A stretch of DNA of 5,783 bases from an uncultured bacterium (GCA_946479205.1 CAMLFJ010000241.1:1-5783); one strand, 5' to 3'. Positions 1 to 5,584 are shown, counted from the stretch's first letter. Translations and numbers: made by a program. The notes: a model not told the origin generated them from the sequence alone.

Positions 1-123
1 GACTTCGTGGGCGGCAAGATCGCGCGCTTCAAGCGACCGCACGTGGTGACGTTCTGCGACGCGCTGCCGCGCACCGCGGAGGGGACGATCGACCGCGAGG
101 CGGTCAAGGCGAAGTGGGCATGA
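1..123 (+). CDS. AMP-dependent acyl-CoA synthetase/ligase (ANL superfamily), C-terminal fragment
   Basis: Forty residues are visible before the TGA; the gene begins outside the window. The stretch KIARFKRPHVV followed by DALPRTAEGTIDR is the typical end of the C-terminal lid domain of fatty-acyl-CoA ligases and related adenylate-forming enzymes, which activate a carboxylic acid with ATP and transfer it to CoA. In the family, the A10 motif normally reads PRTxxGK, and the lysine supports the adenylation half-reaction. Here the matching position is threonine (GTI rather than GKI). The stop is 10 nt before the first ATG of the duplicated acyl-CoA dehydrogenase start, so the ligase and dehydrogenase form one operon, consistent with acyl activation followed by beta-oxidation. 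Family assignment is firm; substrate is unknown. Confidence 0.8.
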   Translation, partial: DFVGGKIARFKRPHVVTFCDALPRTAEGTIDREAVKAKWA

Positions 124-133
124 CGGGGCCGAC

Positions 134-165
134 ATGAAGATCTTCGACGAGCACCACGAGATGTT
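134..165 (+). repeat. 32-bp direct repeat, upstream copy
   Basis: This segment matches positions 265-296 with one mismatch (A150 against C281). The two copies are offset by 131 bp and flank the palindrome-rich segment 166-264. The arrangement resembles either a large target-site duplication made by insertion of a small element or a local duplication with later repeat invasion. Confidence 0.85.
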
Positions 166-264
166 GAGTGGGAGAGGGCCTCGGCGGCCCCCTCCCAGGC
201 CCTCCCCCAGGAACCGCAGGATTGCGCCGGCAAAGCCGGCGCTCGAGCTCGCGCGAGCTGCCGC
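166..264. repeat. Palindrome-rich 99-bp insert (REP/MITE-like)
   Basis: The segment between the two direct repeats holds three inverted repeats. First, 170-180 pairs with 186-196 (GGGAGAGGGCC against GGCCCCCTCCC, one mismatch, 5-nt loop). Second, 224-231 pairs perfectly with 235-242 around an AAA loop (GCGCCGGC/GCCGGCGC). Third, 246-259 is a perfect 14-bp palindrome (AGCTCGCGCGAGCT). No transposase is encoded, so it would be non-autonomous. The GGGAGAGGG arm recalls the repeats at 820-854 and 5593-5683, but the rest differs, so membership of the same family is uncertain. Confidence 0.6.
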
Positions 265-296
265 ATGAAGATCTTCGACGCGCACCACGAGATGTT
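265..296 (+). repeat. 32-bp direct repeat, downstream copy
   Basis: This is the second copy of the direct repeat at 134-165, and here it forms the first codons of the intact acyl-CoA dehydrogenase. The similarity ends at position 296, where the upstream copy diverges into the insert. Confidence 0.85.
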
Positions 297-1470
297 CAGG
301 CAGGCGGTGCGGGCCTTCGTGCAGAAGGAAGTGGAGCCGCACGTCGAGGCCTGGGAGCAGGCCGGCGAGATCCCCAAGTCGATCTGGCCGCGGATGGGCG
401 CGCTCGGCTTCCTCGGCGTGGAGTACGACGAGAAGTACGGCGGGGGTGGGGCCGACGTGCTCACCACCGCGGTGCTGTGCGAGGAGATGGCGCGGGCCCG
501 CTGCGCCTCGTTCGCGATGGCGGTGGGCGTGCATACCGACATGGCCTCACCGCATCTCTACTGGACGGGCAGCGAGGCCCTCAAGGAGAAGTACCTGCCC
601 GCGATCTGCCGCGGAGAGGCCCTCACCGCGATCGCGGTGACCGAGCCGGGCGGCGGCTCCGACGTGGCCGCGATCCGGACCCGGGCGGTGCGCGACAGCG
701 ATCACTACGTGCTCGACGGCTCCAAGATGTTCATCACCAACGGGGTGCTCGCCGACATCTACTTCGTGGCCGCGAGAATTCAGGACTCGCCCCTCGCCAC
801 CGGGCCCCTCACCACCGAGCCCCTCACCCTGCCCTCTCCCCAGAGGGGAGAGGGAGGGCGGCACCGCGGGATCTCGATGTTCCTGGTGGAGCGCAACACG
901 CCCGGCTTCACGGTGAGCCGCAAGCTCGACAAGATGGGTAACCGCGCCTCCGACACCGCCGAGCTCGCCTTCGAGGGCATGCGGGTGCCGGCCGAGAACC
1001 TCCTCGGCGCCGAGGGCAAGGGCTTCTACGAGGTCATGCGCGTCTTCCAGCGGGAGCGCCTGGTGGCGGGTCTGCACGCGGTGGCCGGCTGCGAGCGGGC
1101 GCTGGAGGACACGATCGCCTACGTGCAGCAGCGCCACGCCTTCGACGAGCCGCTCTCGAGGAAGCAGGTGGTGCGCCACAAGCTCGCCGATCTCGCGACC
1201 CTCATCGAGGCCGCGCGCTGGCTCACCTACGCGGCGTGCCTGAAGTACCGGGACCGGGAGGAGGCGGTGAAGGAGATCTCGATGGTGAAGCTCTTCACCG
1301 CCGAGATGGCCCAGAAGGTCGCCTACGACTGCGTGCAGCTCCACGGCGGCTACGGCTACATGCGGGAGTACCCCATCGAGCGGTTCTTCCGGGACATCCG
1401 CCTCATGACCATCGGGGGCGGGACCTCCGAGATCATGAAGGAGATCATCGCCAAGCAGATGGCGATATGA
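265..1470 (+). CDS. Acyl-CoA dehydrogenase, long-chain/isovaleryl type
   Basis: A 401-residue FAD flavoenzyme that oxidises acyl-CoA to 2-enoyl-CoA and would pass electrons to ETF in beta-oxidation or branched-chain catabolism. The N-terminal helical domain spans about 1-120. The FAD/substrate signature AVTEPGGGSDVAA is at about 124-136 and DGSKMFITNG at 151-160. The C-terminal signature around QLHGGYGYMREYPIERFFRD is at about 358-377. The usual MCAD catalytic Glu near the end is absent: the site reads TIGGGTSEIM. Glu264 in FQRERL matches the catalytic base position of LCAD and isovaleryl-CoA dehydrogenase. Residues about 172-197 are an extra loop encoded by a palindromic repeat; without it the length would be near the family norm of about 380. 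The start is the second of two duplicated starts, because only it opens the full domain. It has no clear Shine-Dalgarno and overlaps the leader ORF stop. It ends in an ATGA overlap with the kinase gene. Confidence 0.93.
   Translation: MKIFDAHHEMFRQAVRAFVQKEVEPHVEAWEQAGEIPKSIWPRMGALGFLGVEYDEKYGGGGADVLTTAVLCEEMARARCASFAMAVGVHTDMASPHLYWTGSEALKEKYLPAICRGEALTAIAVTEPGGGSDVAAIRTRAVRDSDHYVLDGSKMFITNGVLADIYFVAARIQDSPLATGPLTTEPLTLPSPQRGEGGRHRGISMFLVERNTPGFTVSRKLDKMGNRASDTAELAFEGMRVPAENLLGAEGKGFYEVMRVFQRERLVAGLHAVAGCERALEDTIAYVQQRHAFDEPLSRKQVVRHKLADLATLIEAARWLTYAACLKYRDREEAVKEISMVKLFTAEMAQKVAYDCVQLHGGYGYMREYPIERFFRDIRLMTIGGGTSEIMKEIIAKQMAI
789..833 (+). repeat. Three tandem 15-bp units inside the acyl-CoA dehydrogenase gene
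   Basis: Units start at 789, 804 and 819 and all begin GCCCCTC. The first two read GCCCCTCGCCACCGG and GCCCCTCACCACCGA; the third merges into the palindromic repeat. Since 15 bp is five codons, the reading frame is kept and the units encode the PLATG, PLTTE and PLTLP stretches. Confidence 0.75.
820..858. repeat. Interspersed palindromic repeat, in-frame copy
   Basis: The 10-bp arms 832-841 (CCCTCTCCCC) and 845-854 (GGGGAGAGGG) pair perfectly around an AGA loop. The 21 bp at 820-840 are identical to the reverse complement of 5661-5681 and differ at one base from 5595-5615. The element is translated in the dehydrogenase frame as LTLPSPQRGEG, with no stop codon. Confidence 0.9.
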
Positions 1471-2330
1471 GTTCGGTGGACTTCGTCGCGATCGGGCACG
1501 TCACGCTGGACCAGACGCCGCGGGGGACCCGGCCCGGGGGCGCGGCCTACTACACCGCGATGACCGCGCACCGGCTGGGCCTCCGCGTCGGCCTGCTGAC
1601 CTCGTTCGGGCCCGACTTCCCGCGCGAGGCCGTTCCCGCCGACATCGAGGTGGTGAACGTCCCCGCGGAGCGCACCACGACGTTTCGCATCGGCCAGACC
1701 CGGCCCGGGCCGGGCGGGCGGACGCGGGAGCTCGCGGTGCTCGCCCGGGCCGCCGACCTGGAGGCGGACGCGCTGCCCGAGGCGTGGCGGGACGCGACCC
1801 TCGGCGCGCTGGCCCCGGTCACGGGCGAGGTGGACCCTGGCTTCGCGGCCGCGTTCCCGGAGACTTCCCTGGTCGCCCTGCCCCAGGGCTGGATGCGTCA
1901 GCGCGGCAAGGGCGGCATCCTGGCGCCGCAGCCGTGGGAGGACGCCGATCTGGTCTTGCCGCGCGTCCAGGCGCTGGTGGTCAGCCACGAGGACGTCGAG
2001 CCGTTCGAGAAGGACGCGGTCGAATGGTTCCAGCAGGTCCCGGTCGGCGCGGTGACCCGCGGCTCCGACGGGGCGATCCTCTTCGTCAACGGGGACCGGT
2101 ACGGGGTCGAGCCCGACGTCGCGTTAGAGAAGGACGCGACCGGCGCGGGCGACGTCTTCGCGGCCGCTCTGCTCGTCAGCTACAACCGGGACGGCAATGC
2201 GTGGGACGCGGCCGCGGTGGCCGCCTGCTGCGCGGCGGCGTCCGTCGAGGCCGACGGGGCCGCGGGCATCCCGGATCGCGAGCGCCTCGAGGCGCGGCTC
2301 GCCGCCTACCGGCGCCGGCACGGGATCTGA
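1467..2330 (+). CDS. PfkB-family carbohydrate (or nucleoside) kinase
   Basis: A 287-residue cytoplasmic kinase of the ribokinase/PfkB fold, which phosphorylates a hydroxyl of a sugar or related compound using ATP. The N-terminal glycine-rich substrate region is PGGAAYYTA at 23-31. The C-terminal ATP/anion-hole signature is DATGAGDVFAAALL at 223-236, and Asp229 is the expected catalytic base. The protein is slightly shorter than typical ribokinases (about 300-330), and the lid region between about 60 and 110 is reduced and proline/arginine rich. The substrate cannot be read from the sequence. The start at 1467 is chosen because it gives a complete N-terminal strand (VDFVAIGHVTLD) and overlaps the dehydrogenase stop as ATGA, implying translational coupling; no strong ribosome site is visible. 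An upstream in-frame extension to 1236 lies inside the dehydrogenase gene and is not credible. Confidence 0.88.
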   Translation: MSSVDFVAIGHVTLDQTPRGTRPGGAAYYTAMTAHRLGLRVGLLTSFGPDFPREAVPADIEVVNVPAERTTTFRIGQTRPGPGGRTRELAVLARAADLEADALPEAWRDATLGALAPVTGEVDPGFAAAFPETSLVALPQGWMRQRGKGGILAPQPWEDADLVLPRVQALVVSHEDVEPFEKDAVEWFQQVPVGAVTRGSDGAILFVNGDRYGVEPDVALEKDATGAGDVFAAALLVSYNRDGNAWDAAAVAACCAAASVEADGAAGIPDRERLEARLAAYRRRHGI

Positions 2331-2346
2331 GCCTCCGGGCTTCGCC

Positions 2347-2376
2347 TTGCCGCCGCCCGCGGCCCGGGGCTACACT
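2347..2376 (+). promoter_or_regulatory. Candidate sigma70-type promoter for the cyclophilin-like/transaldolase genes
   Basis: TTGCCG at 2347-2352 and TACACT at 2371-2376 are separated by 18 bp, close to the -35/-10 pattern TTGACA-N17-TATAAT (4 of 6 matches in the -10, 4 of 6 in the -35). It lies in the 70-bp gap after the kinase stop. The start of transcription would be at about 2382-2384, only some 17 nt before the ATG at 2401. Confidence 0.45.
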
Positions 2377-2400
2377 TCGGAGCGAGGCGGACGACCCCAC

Positions 2401-2775
2401 ATGGCAGACCGGAAGATCCGGATCACCGCGGGCCGCGTCACGGCCGACGCGACGCTGAATGGCTCGAAGACGGCCTCGGCGGTGTGGGACGCGCTCCCGC
2501 TCGACATCCCCGGCGAGACCTGGGGTGACGAGATCTACTTCAGCATCCCGGTGAAGGCCAAGGCGGAAGACCCCTGCGAGGTGGTGGACCTGGGCGATCT
2601 GGCCTACTGGCCCCCGGGCTCCGCGTTCTGCATCTTCTTCGGGCCGACGCCGTCCAGCCGGGGTGACGAGATCCGGCCGGCGAGCCCGGTCAACGTGTTC
2701 GGTCGTGTGCTGGGTGATCCCACCGTGTTCAAGTCGGTGCGCTCCGGGACGAAGGTCCGCGTCGAGCGCGCCTGA
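2401..2775 (+). CDS. Cyclophilin-like fold protein (PF04126/TM1367 type)
   Basis: A 124-residue soluble protein with no signal peptide or membrane segment. The sequence matches the small cyclophilin-like family: [16 protein letters not shown] at 19-34, [11 protein letters not shown] at 41-51, [19 protein letters not shown] at about 66-84 and SPVNVFGRV at 95-103. The family has a cyclophilin-like beta barrel, but peptidyl-prolyl isomerase activity is not established for it and its role is unknown. The length is normal. The ATG is preceded by GAGG at 2384-2387, a rather distant ribosome site (13 nt). It is followed 13 nt later by the transaldolase gene, so the two are probably cotranscribed; a functional link is not obvious. 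Confidence 0.85.
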   Translation: MADRKIRITAGRVTADATLNGSKTASAVWDALPLDIPGETWGDEIYFSIPVKAKAEDPCEVVDLGDLAYWPPGSAFCIFFGPTPSSRGDEIRPASPVNVFGRVLGDPTVFKSVRSGTKVRVERA

Positions 2776-2776
2776 C

Positions 2777-2783
2777 AGGGAGG
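2777..2783 (+). promoter_or_regulatory. Strong ribosome binding site for the transaldolase
   Basis: AGGGAGG lies 5 nt before the ATG at 2789 and fixes that start. It overlaps the region just after the TGA of the cyclophilin-like gene. Confidence 0.85.
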
Positions 2784-2788
2784 ACTGC

Positions 2789-3439
2789 ATGAAGATCTTT
2801 CTGGATAGCGCGAACGTGGCCGAGCTGAAGGAGGGCGTGGCGATGGGCCTGGTGGACGGCTGCACCACCAATCCCTCGCTGATCGCCAAGGAGAAGCGCC
2901 CGTTTCGCCCACTGGTCGAGGAGATCTGCCGCGTGGTCCCGGGCGACGTGAGCCTGGAAGTGGTGGCCACCGACTTCGACGGCATGGTCAAGGAGGGCAA
3001 GGAGCTGGTCCAGGTGGCGCCCAACGTGGTGGTCAAGTGCCCGCTCACCAAGGACGGGCTCAAGGCGGTGAAGTACCTGACCGGCGAGGGCATCCGCGTC
3101 AACCAGACCCTCTGCTTCTCGGCCCCGCAGGCGCTCCTGTCCGCGAAGGCGGGCGCGGTCTACATCAGCCCGTTCCTGGGGCGCCTGGACGACATCGGCC
3201 ACGTGGGCATGGACCTCGTCCGGGACATCTGCGAGATCTACCGGAACTACGGGTACAAGACCCAGGTGCTGGCGGCCTCGATCCGCAACCCGCTCCACGT
3301 GATCGACGCGGCGAAGGCGGGGGCCCACGTGGCCACCATGCCCTTCAACGTGCTCGAGATGCTCATGAAGCACCCGCTCACCGACATCGGCCTCAAGAAG
3401 TTCCTGGACGACTGGAACAAGCTCGGCGAGAAGATCTAG
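2789..3439 (+). CDS. tal: Transaldolase, short TalC/Fsa-type
   Basis: A 216-residue class I aldolase with a TIM-barrel fold, acting in the non-oxidative pentose phosphate pathway by moving a dihydroxyacetone unit between sugar phosphates. Visible signatures are the N-terminal [22 protein letters not shown] at 24-35 and [15 protein letters not shown] at 80-94, where Lys83 is the Schiff-base lysine. Others are [14 protein letters not shown] at 125-138, [10 protein letters not shown] at 162-171 and KHPLTDIGL at 194-202. E. coli fructose-6-phosphate aldolase has Gln59 and Tyr131 at two key sites; here the matching residues are Glu57 (SLEVVA) and Phe129 (SPFLG), as in true transaldolases such as Bacillus TalC. 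Transaldolase activity is therefore the better call. Length is normal. Placement next to a sugar kinase operon is suggestive only. A GC-rich hairpin follows 58 nt downstream. Confidence 0.95.
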   Translation: MKIFLDSANVAELKEGVAMGLVDGCTTNPSLIAKEKRPFRPLVEEICRVVPGDVSLEVVATDFDGMVKEGKELVQVAPNVVVKCPLTKDGLKAVKYLTGEGIRVNQTLCFSAPQALLSAKAGAVYISPFLGRLDDIGHVGMDLVRDICEIYRNYGYKTQVLAASIRNPLHVIDAAKAGAHVATMPFNVLEMLMKHPLTDIGLKKFLDDWNKLGEKI

Positions 3440-3497
3440 TCCCCAACGCAAACCGGTGCCCGCAAGGCAGTAAACGACAGTCCGCGGCCTGGGGGAG

Positions 3498-3524
3498 TGC
3501 GGGGGCCATTTCTGGGCCCCCGCA
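3498..3524 (+). terminator. Strong GC-rich hairpin, likely transcription terminator
   Basis: A perfect 10-bp stem, 3498-3507 (TGCGGGGGCC) with 3515-3524 (GGCCCCCGCA), encloses a 7-nt loop (ATTTCTG). It lies 58 nt after the transaldolase stop. The downstream sequence is AT-rich (ATTAGATAG) but lacks a real T-run, so it is a non-canonical intrinsic terminator or an RNA end-stabilising hairpin. Confidence 0.6.
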
Positions 3525-3605
3525 TTAGATAGAGCCTAAAGATTTAAACGGTAGACCACACCGACCACCCGTTTCTCGATCTCCTCCGTATACCTCCATG
3601 AGGGC
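3525..3605 (+). promoter_or_regulatory. AT-rich upstream region of the sigma/DNA-repair operon
   Basis: Positions 3524-3549 are clearly AT-richer than anything else in the window and include TTTAAA at 3543-3548, a loose -10 match. A promoter is expected here because the hairpin at 3498-3524 closes the preceding unit. I see no convincing -35 partner and no clear ECF-type GGAAC element, so the exact promoter is not assigned. GTATAC at 3588-3593 is a small palindrome. Nothing recognisable as an RNA gene lies in 3440-3497. Confidence 0.35.
3600..3604 (+). promoter_or_regulatory. Ribosome binding site deciding the sigma factor start
   Basis: GAGGG lies 6 nt before the ATG at 3611. Another ATG at 3606 is out of frame with the sigma factor and only 1 nt from the motif, so 3611 is the supported start. 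Confidence 0.65.
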
Positions 3606-3610
3606 ATGAG

Positions 3611-4147
3611 ATGGACGCCGAGCGGGGGCTGATGGAGCGGGTGGCCAAGGGGGACCAGGGCGCGTTCAGCGACCTGGCCCAGCGCTACAGCGGCAAGCTC
3701 CTGGCGGTGGCGGGGCGCCTGCTCGGCTCCCGGGCCGACGCCGAGGACGCCGTCCAGCGCGCGTTCCTCCAATGCTACGCGGGGGCGCGCGGCTACAACC
3801 CGCGCTGGGCCGTCTCCACCTGGCTGTACCGCATCCTCACCAACGTGTGCGTGGACGAGCTCCGGCGTCGCGCCACCCGCACCGCCCACGACGAGCGCTC
3901 GGCCGTCGGACCACTGTCGTCGACCAACCACCGGCCGCCCGACGCCTATCTCGACCTGCACCGGGCGCTCGAGCGCGTGCCGCGCGAGGCGCGGGTGCTC
4001 CTGGCCCTGCGCTACGTGGATGGCCTGTCGTATGGGGAGCTGGCGCGGATCCGGGGTATCACCATCAATACCGTGAAGAGCCAGCTCACGCGGGGCAAGG
4101 CCCTGCTGCGGGACGAGCTCGGCAAGCGAGGAGCAGGCCATGAATGA
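3611..4147 (+). CDS. ECF-type RNA polymerase sigma factor (sigma70 family, group 4)
   Basis: A 178-residue sigma factor consisting of regions 2 and 4 only, the usual size for ECF sigmas; it would direct RNA polymerase to a dedicated set of promoters. Region 2 covers about 15-88: the 2.1/2.2 part includes GSRADAEDAVQRAFLQCY at 39-56, and the 2.3/2.4 part includes STWLYRILTNVCVDELRRR at 69-87. A linker at about 90-112 leads to region 4 at about 114-168, with RVLLALRYVDGLSYGELA and the helix-turn-helix ITINTVKSQLTRGKALLR at 150-167. No classic anti-sigma gene follows. Instead the gene overlaps by 8 nt an alkylguanine methyltransferase with an extra N-terminal segment, and a DNA-repair-type oxygenase comes next. 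It is inferred to control a response to DNA alkylation, and may be autoregulated. The ECF subgroup cannot be given from sequence alone. Confidence 0.93.
   Translation: MDAERGLMERVAKGDQGAFSDLAQRYSGKLLAVAGRLLGSRADAEDAVQRAFLQCYAGARGYNPRWAVSTWLYRILTNVCVDELRRRATRTAHDERSAVGPLSSTNHRPPDAYLDLHRALERVPREARVLLALRYVDGLSYGELARIRGITINTVKSQLTRGKALLRDELGKRGAGHE
4128..4133 (+). promoter_or_regulatory. Ribosome binding site of the methyltransferase, inside the sigma factor gene
   Basis: GAGGAG lies 6 nt before the ATG at 4140, within the last codons of the sigma factor gene. Together with the 8-nt overlap (ATGAATGA) it implies translational coupling and near-equal synthesis of the two proteins. Confidence 0.75.
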
Positions 4148-4868
4148 CGGCAAGATGCGGGAGCAGGACCAGCTCGATCGGCTGCTGGCGGACTACTTCC
4201 GGCCGGAGACGTCGCCCGCCGACATGGGTCGCCGGCTCGCGGCGGCGGCCCGGGAGTCCGAGACCGCGCTGACGCGGCTCGAGGGCAAGCTGGGCATCGA
4301 GGCGACCCCGCGAGGGATCTCGCTCGTCCGCACCGGCCAGGCCGGGAAGCCGGCCACCACCGCCGCGCGGAAGCTGGTCGAGCAGGCGCGGGAGGAGATC
4401 CACGAGTACCTGCGGGGCCAGCGGGCGTTCTTCGCGGTGCCGGTGGATCTGGTCACGGTGCCCGACTTCCAGCGGAAAGTCCTCGAGGCGGCTCGCCTCA
4501 TCCCGTTCGGTGAGGCGCGCCCGTACGCGTGGATCGCCGCGCGTATCGGGAACCCCCGCGCGGTGCGCGCGGTGGGGACCGCGCTCGGCCGCAACCCGGT
4601 GCCGCTCATTTTGCCCTGCCACCGCGTGTGGCGGAGCGACGGCGGCCTCGGCGGCTACATCTTCGGCGCGGCGGTGAAGGACGGGCTGGCCGCGCTCGAG
4701 CGCACCACGCCGGTGCTGGAGGGCTGCACGAGCACGCGCATCGTGTGCCGCGTGGGCTGCATCCACGGCCGCCACATGCGGCCGGACAGCCGCGTGGTGT
4801 TCGCCTCGGTGGATGACGCGCGCTCGGTGGGCTACCGGCCCTGTAAGGTATGTCGCCCCGCGGCCTGA
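4140..4868 (+). CDS. Methylated-DNA-protein cysteine methyltransferase with C-terminal Ada-type zinc domain
   Basis: A 242-residue protein in three parts. Residues 1-55 are a charged, mostly helical segment (LDRLLADYF at 12-20) not found in ordinary Ogt/MGMT. Residues about 56-188 are a complete O6-alkylguanine-DNA alkyltransferase: TPRGISLV, then DFQRKVLEAARLIPFGEARPY at 109-129 and RAVGTALGRNP at 143-153. The acceptor PCHRV has Cys160, and the domain ends with GGYIFG and LAALE. It irreversibly takes the alkyl group from O6-alkylguanine. Residues about 192-240 resemble the Ada metal-binding domain: Cys203-x3-Cys207 and GYRPCKVCRP with Cys235 and Cys238, aligning with Ada Cys38, Cys42, Cys69 and Cys72. 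In Ada, Cys38 accepts methyl from phosphotriesters. Here the domain is short, lacking the usual first part, and sits after rather than before the methyltransferase; no AraC HTH is present. The gene overlaps its neighbours by 8 and 19 nt. An anti-sigma or sigma-partner role for the N-terminus is inference. Confidence 0.9.
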   Translation: MNDGKMREQDQLDRLLADYFRPETSPADMGRRLAAAARESETALTRLEGKLGIEATPRGISLVRTGQAGKPATTAARKLVEQAREEIHEYLRGQRAFFAVPVDLVTVPDFQRKVLEAARLIPFGEARPYAWIAARIGNPRAVRAVGTALGRNPVPLILPCHRVWRSDGGLGGYIFGAAVKDGLAALERTTPVLEGCTSTRIVCRVGCIHGRHMRPDSRVVFASVDDARSVGYRPCKVCRPAA

Positions 4869-5584
4869 AGCCGGCGGTCTCCGTCGCGGCCCGGCTCGAT
4901 CGGGTCGACTGGGCGGAGGTGGCCCACGCTCTCGACGAGCGAGGCTGGGCCACCACGCCCCCGCTGCTCACCGTCGCGGAGTGCGCGGAGCTGATCGGCC
5001 TGTACCGCGACGAGCGCCGGTTCCGCAGCCGGGTGGACATGGCCCGCTTCCGCTTCGGGGAAGGGGAGTACAAGTACTTCGCCAGCCCTCTGCCGCCCGT
5101 CGTGCGCGAGCTGCGCCGCCACGCGTACTCGCACCTCGCCCCGATCGCGATGGCCTGGGAGAAGACGCTCGGCAGCGATCACGGCTACCCGCCGGAGCTC
5201 GACGAGTTCCTCGCGGTCTGCGCCGCGCACGGCCAGACCAAGCCCACCCCACTCCTGCTGCGCTACGAGGCCGGCGGCTACAACTGCCTCCACCAGGACC
5301 TCTACGGCGACGTCGCCTTCCCCCTCCAGATGACCTGTCTCCTGAGCCGAGCGGGGCAAGACTTCACCGGCGGTGAGTTCCTCCTGGTGGAGCAACGCCC
5401 CCGCGCCCAATCAACCGGCTCGGTCGTCCCCCTCGAGCGCGGCCAGATCGTGATCTTCGCCACCCGTCACCGGCCCGCCCACGGCGCCCGCGGCGCCTAT
5501 CGCGTCACCCTGCGCCACGGCGTCAGCCGCGTCACATCAGGCGAGCGCCACACCCTCGGCGTGATCTTCCACGACGCCAAATAG
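4850..5584 (+). CDS. 2OG-Fe(II) oxygenase, DUF2086/Oxygenase-NA type (putative DNA-alkylation repair)
   Basis: A 244-residue cytoplasmic enzyme expected to use Fe(II), 2-oxoglutarate and O2. The iron-binding triad is visible: His148 and Asp150 in LHQDLYGD, and His223 in LRHGVSRV. Arg233 lies ten residues further on and would bind the 2OG carboxylate. The surrounding stretches FTGGEFLLVEQRPRAQS at 172-188, RGQIVIFATRHRP and the end LGVIFHDAK match the family described in Pfam as Oxygenase-NA (PF09859), linked to oxidative repair of damaged DNA in the manner of AlkB. I recognised the family from memory and did not search for it. The start at 4850 is forced because TAA at 4844-4846 closes the frame just upstream. 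It overlaps the methyltransferase by 19 nt, and AAGG is only 1 nt from the ATG, so translation probably depends on coupling. The substrate is unproven. Confidence 0.85.
   Translation: MSPRGLKPAVSVAARLDRVDWAEVAHALDERGWATTPPLLTVAECAELIGLYRDERRFRSRVDMARFRFGEGEYKYFASPLPPVVRELRRHAYSHLAPIAMAWEKTLGSDHGYPPELDEFLAVCAAHGQTKPTPLLLRYEAGGYNCLHQDLYGDVAFPLQMTCLLSRAGQDFTGGEFLLVEQRPRAQSTGSVVPLERGQIVIFATRHRPAHGARGAYRVTLRHGVSRVTSGERHTLGVIFHDAK

Larger units (their letters stand above)
134..268 (+). pseudogene. Duplicated acyl-CoA dehydrogenase start forming a 44-codon leader ORF
   Basis: The ATG at 134 begins a 32-nt segment that matches the true dehydrogenase start at 265 in 31 of 32 positions; the only change is GAG to GCG at codon 6. 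After 10 shared codons (MKIFDEHHEM against MKIFDAHHEM) the upstream copy runs into a GC-rich palindromic insert. It encodes a proline/arginine-rich tail and stops at TGA 266-268, overlapping the ATG of the full gene as ATGA. It is best read as a broken duplicate of the gene start. It sits 10 nt after the ligase stop, so it is probably the ancestral start site. It may still be translated and could couple translation into the full gene. A functional leader peptide is not indicated by its sequence. Confidence 0.6.

Noticed and set aside
789..858. CRISPR-like tandem repeat array
   Set aside because: Units are 15 bp without spacers and are part of a coding region; no cas genes are present.
168..941. 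Plus-strand open frame of 257 codons overlapping the dehydrogenase start
   Set aside because: Out of frame with the clear acyl-CoA dehydrogenase and rich in Arg/Gly/Ala with no domain; a GC-driven shadow.
1236..1466. Possible N-terminal extension of the PfkB kinase
   Set aside because: Lies inside the dehydrogenase gene in another frame and shows no kinase features; the kinase fold begins at the ATG at 1467.
2176..3102. Long minus-strand open frame of 308 codons across the cyclophilin-like and transaldolase genes
   Set aside because: It is antisense to two well-supported genes, shows no family motifs and is low-complexity Arg/Pro-rich, as expected for shadows in GC-rich DNA.
2789..3439. Fructose-6-phosphate aldolase as the identity of the transaldolase-family gene
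   Set aside because: The residues that distinguish FSA (Gln and Tyr) are Glu57 and Phe129 here, which is the transaldolase pattern.
3440..3497. Possible small RNA or riboswitch upstream of the hairpin
   Set aside because: No recognisable tRNA, riboswitch consensus or conserved pairing beyond the terminator-like hairpin.
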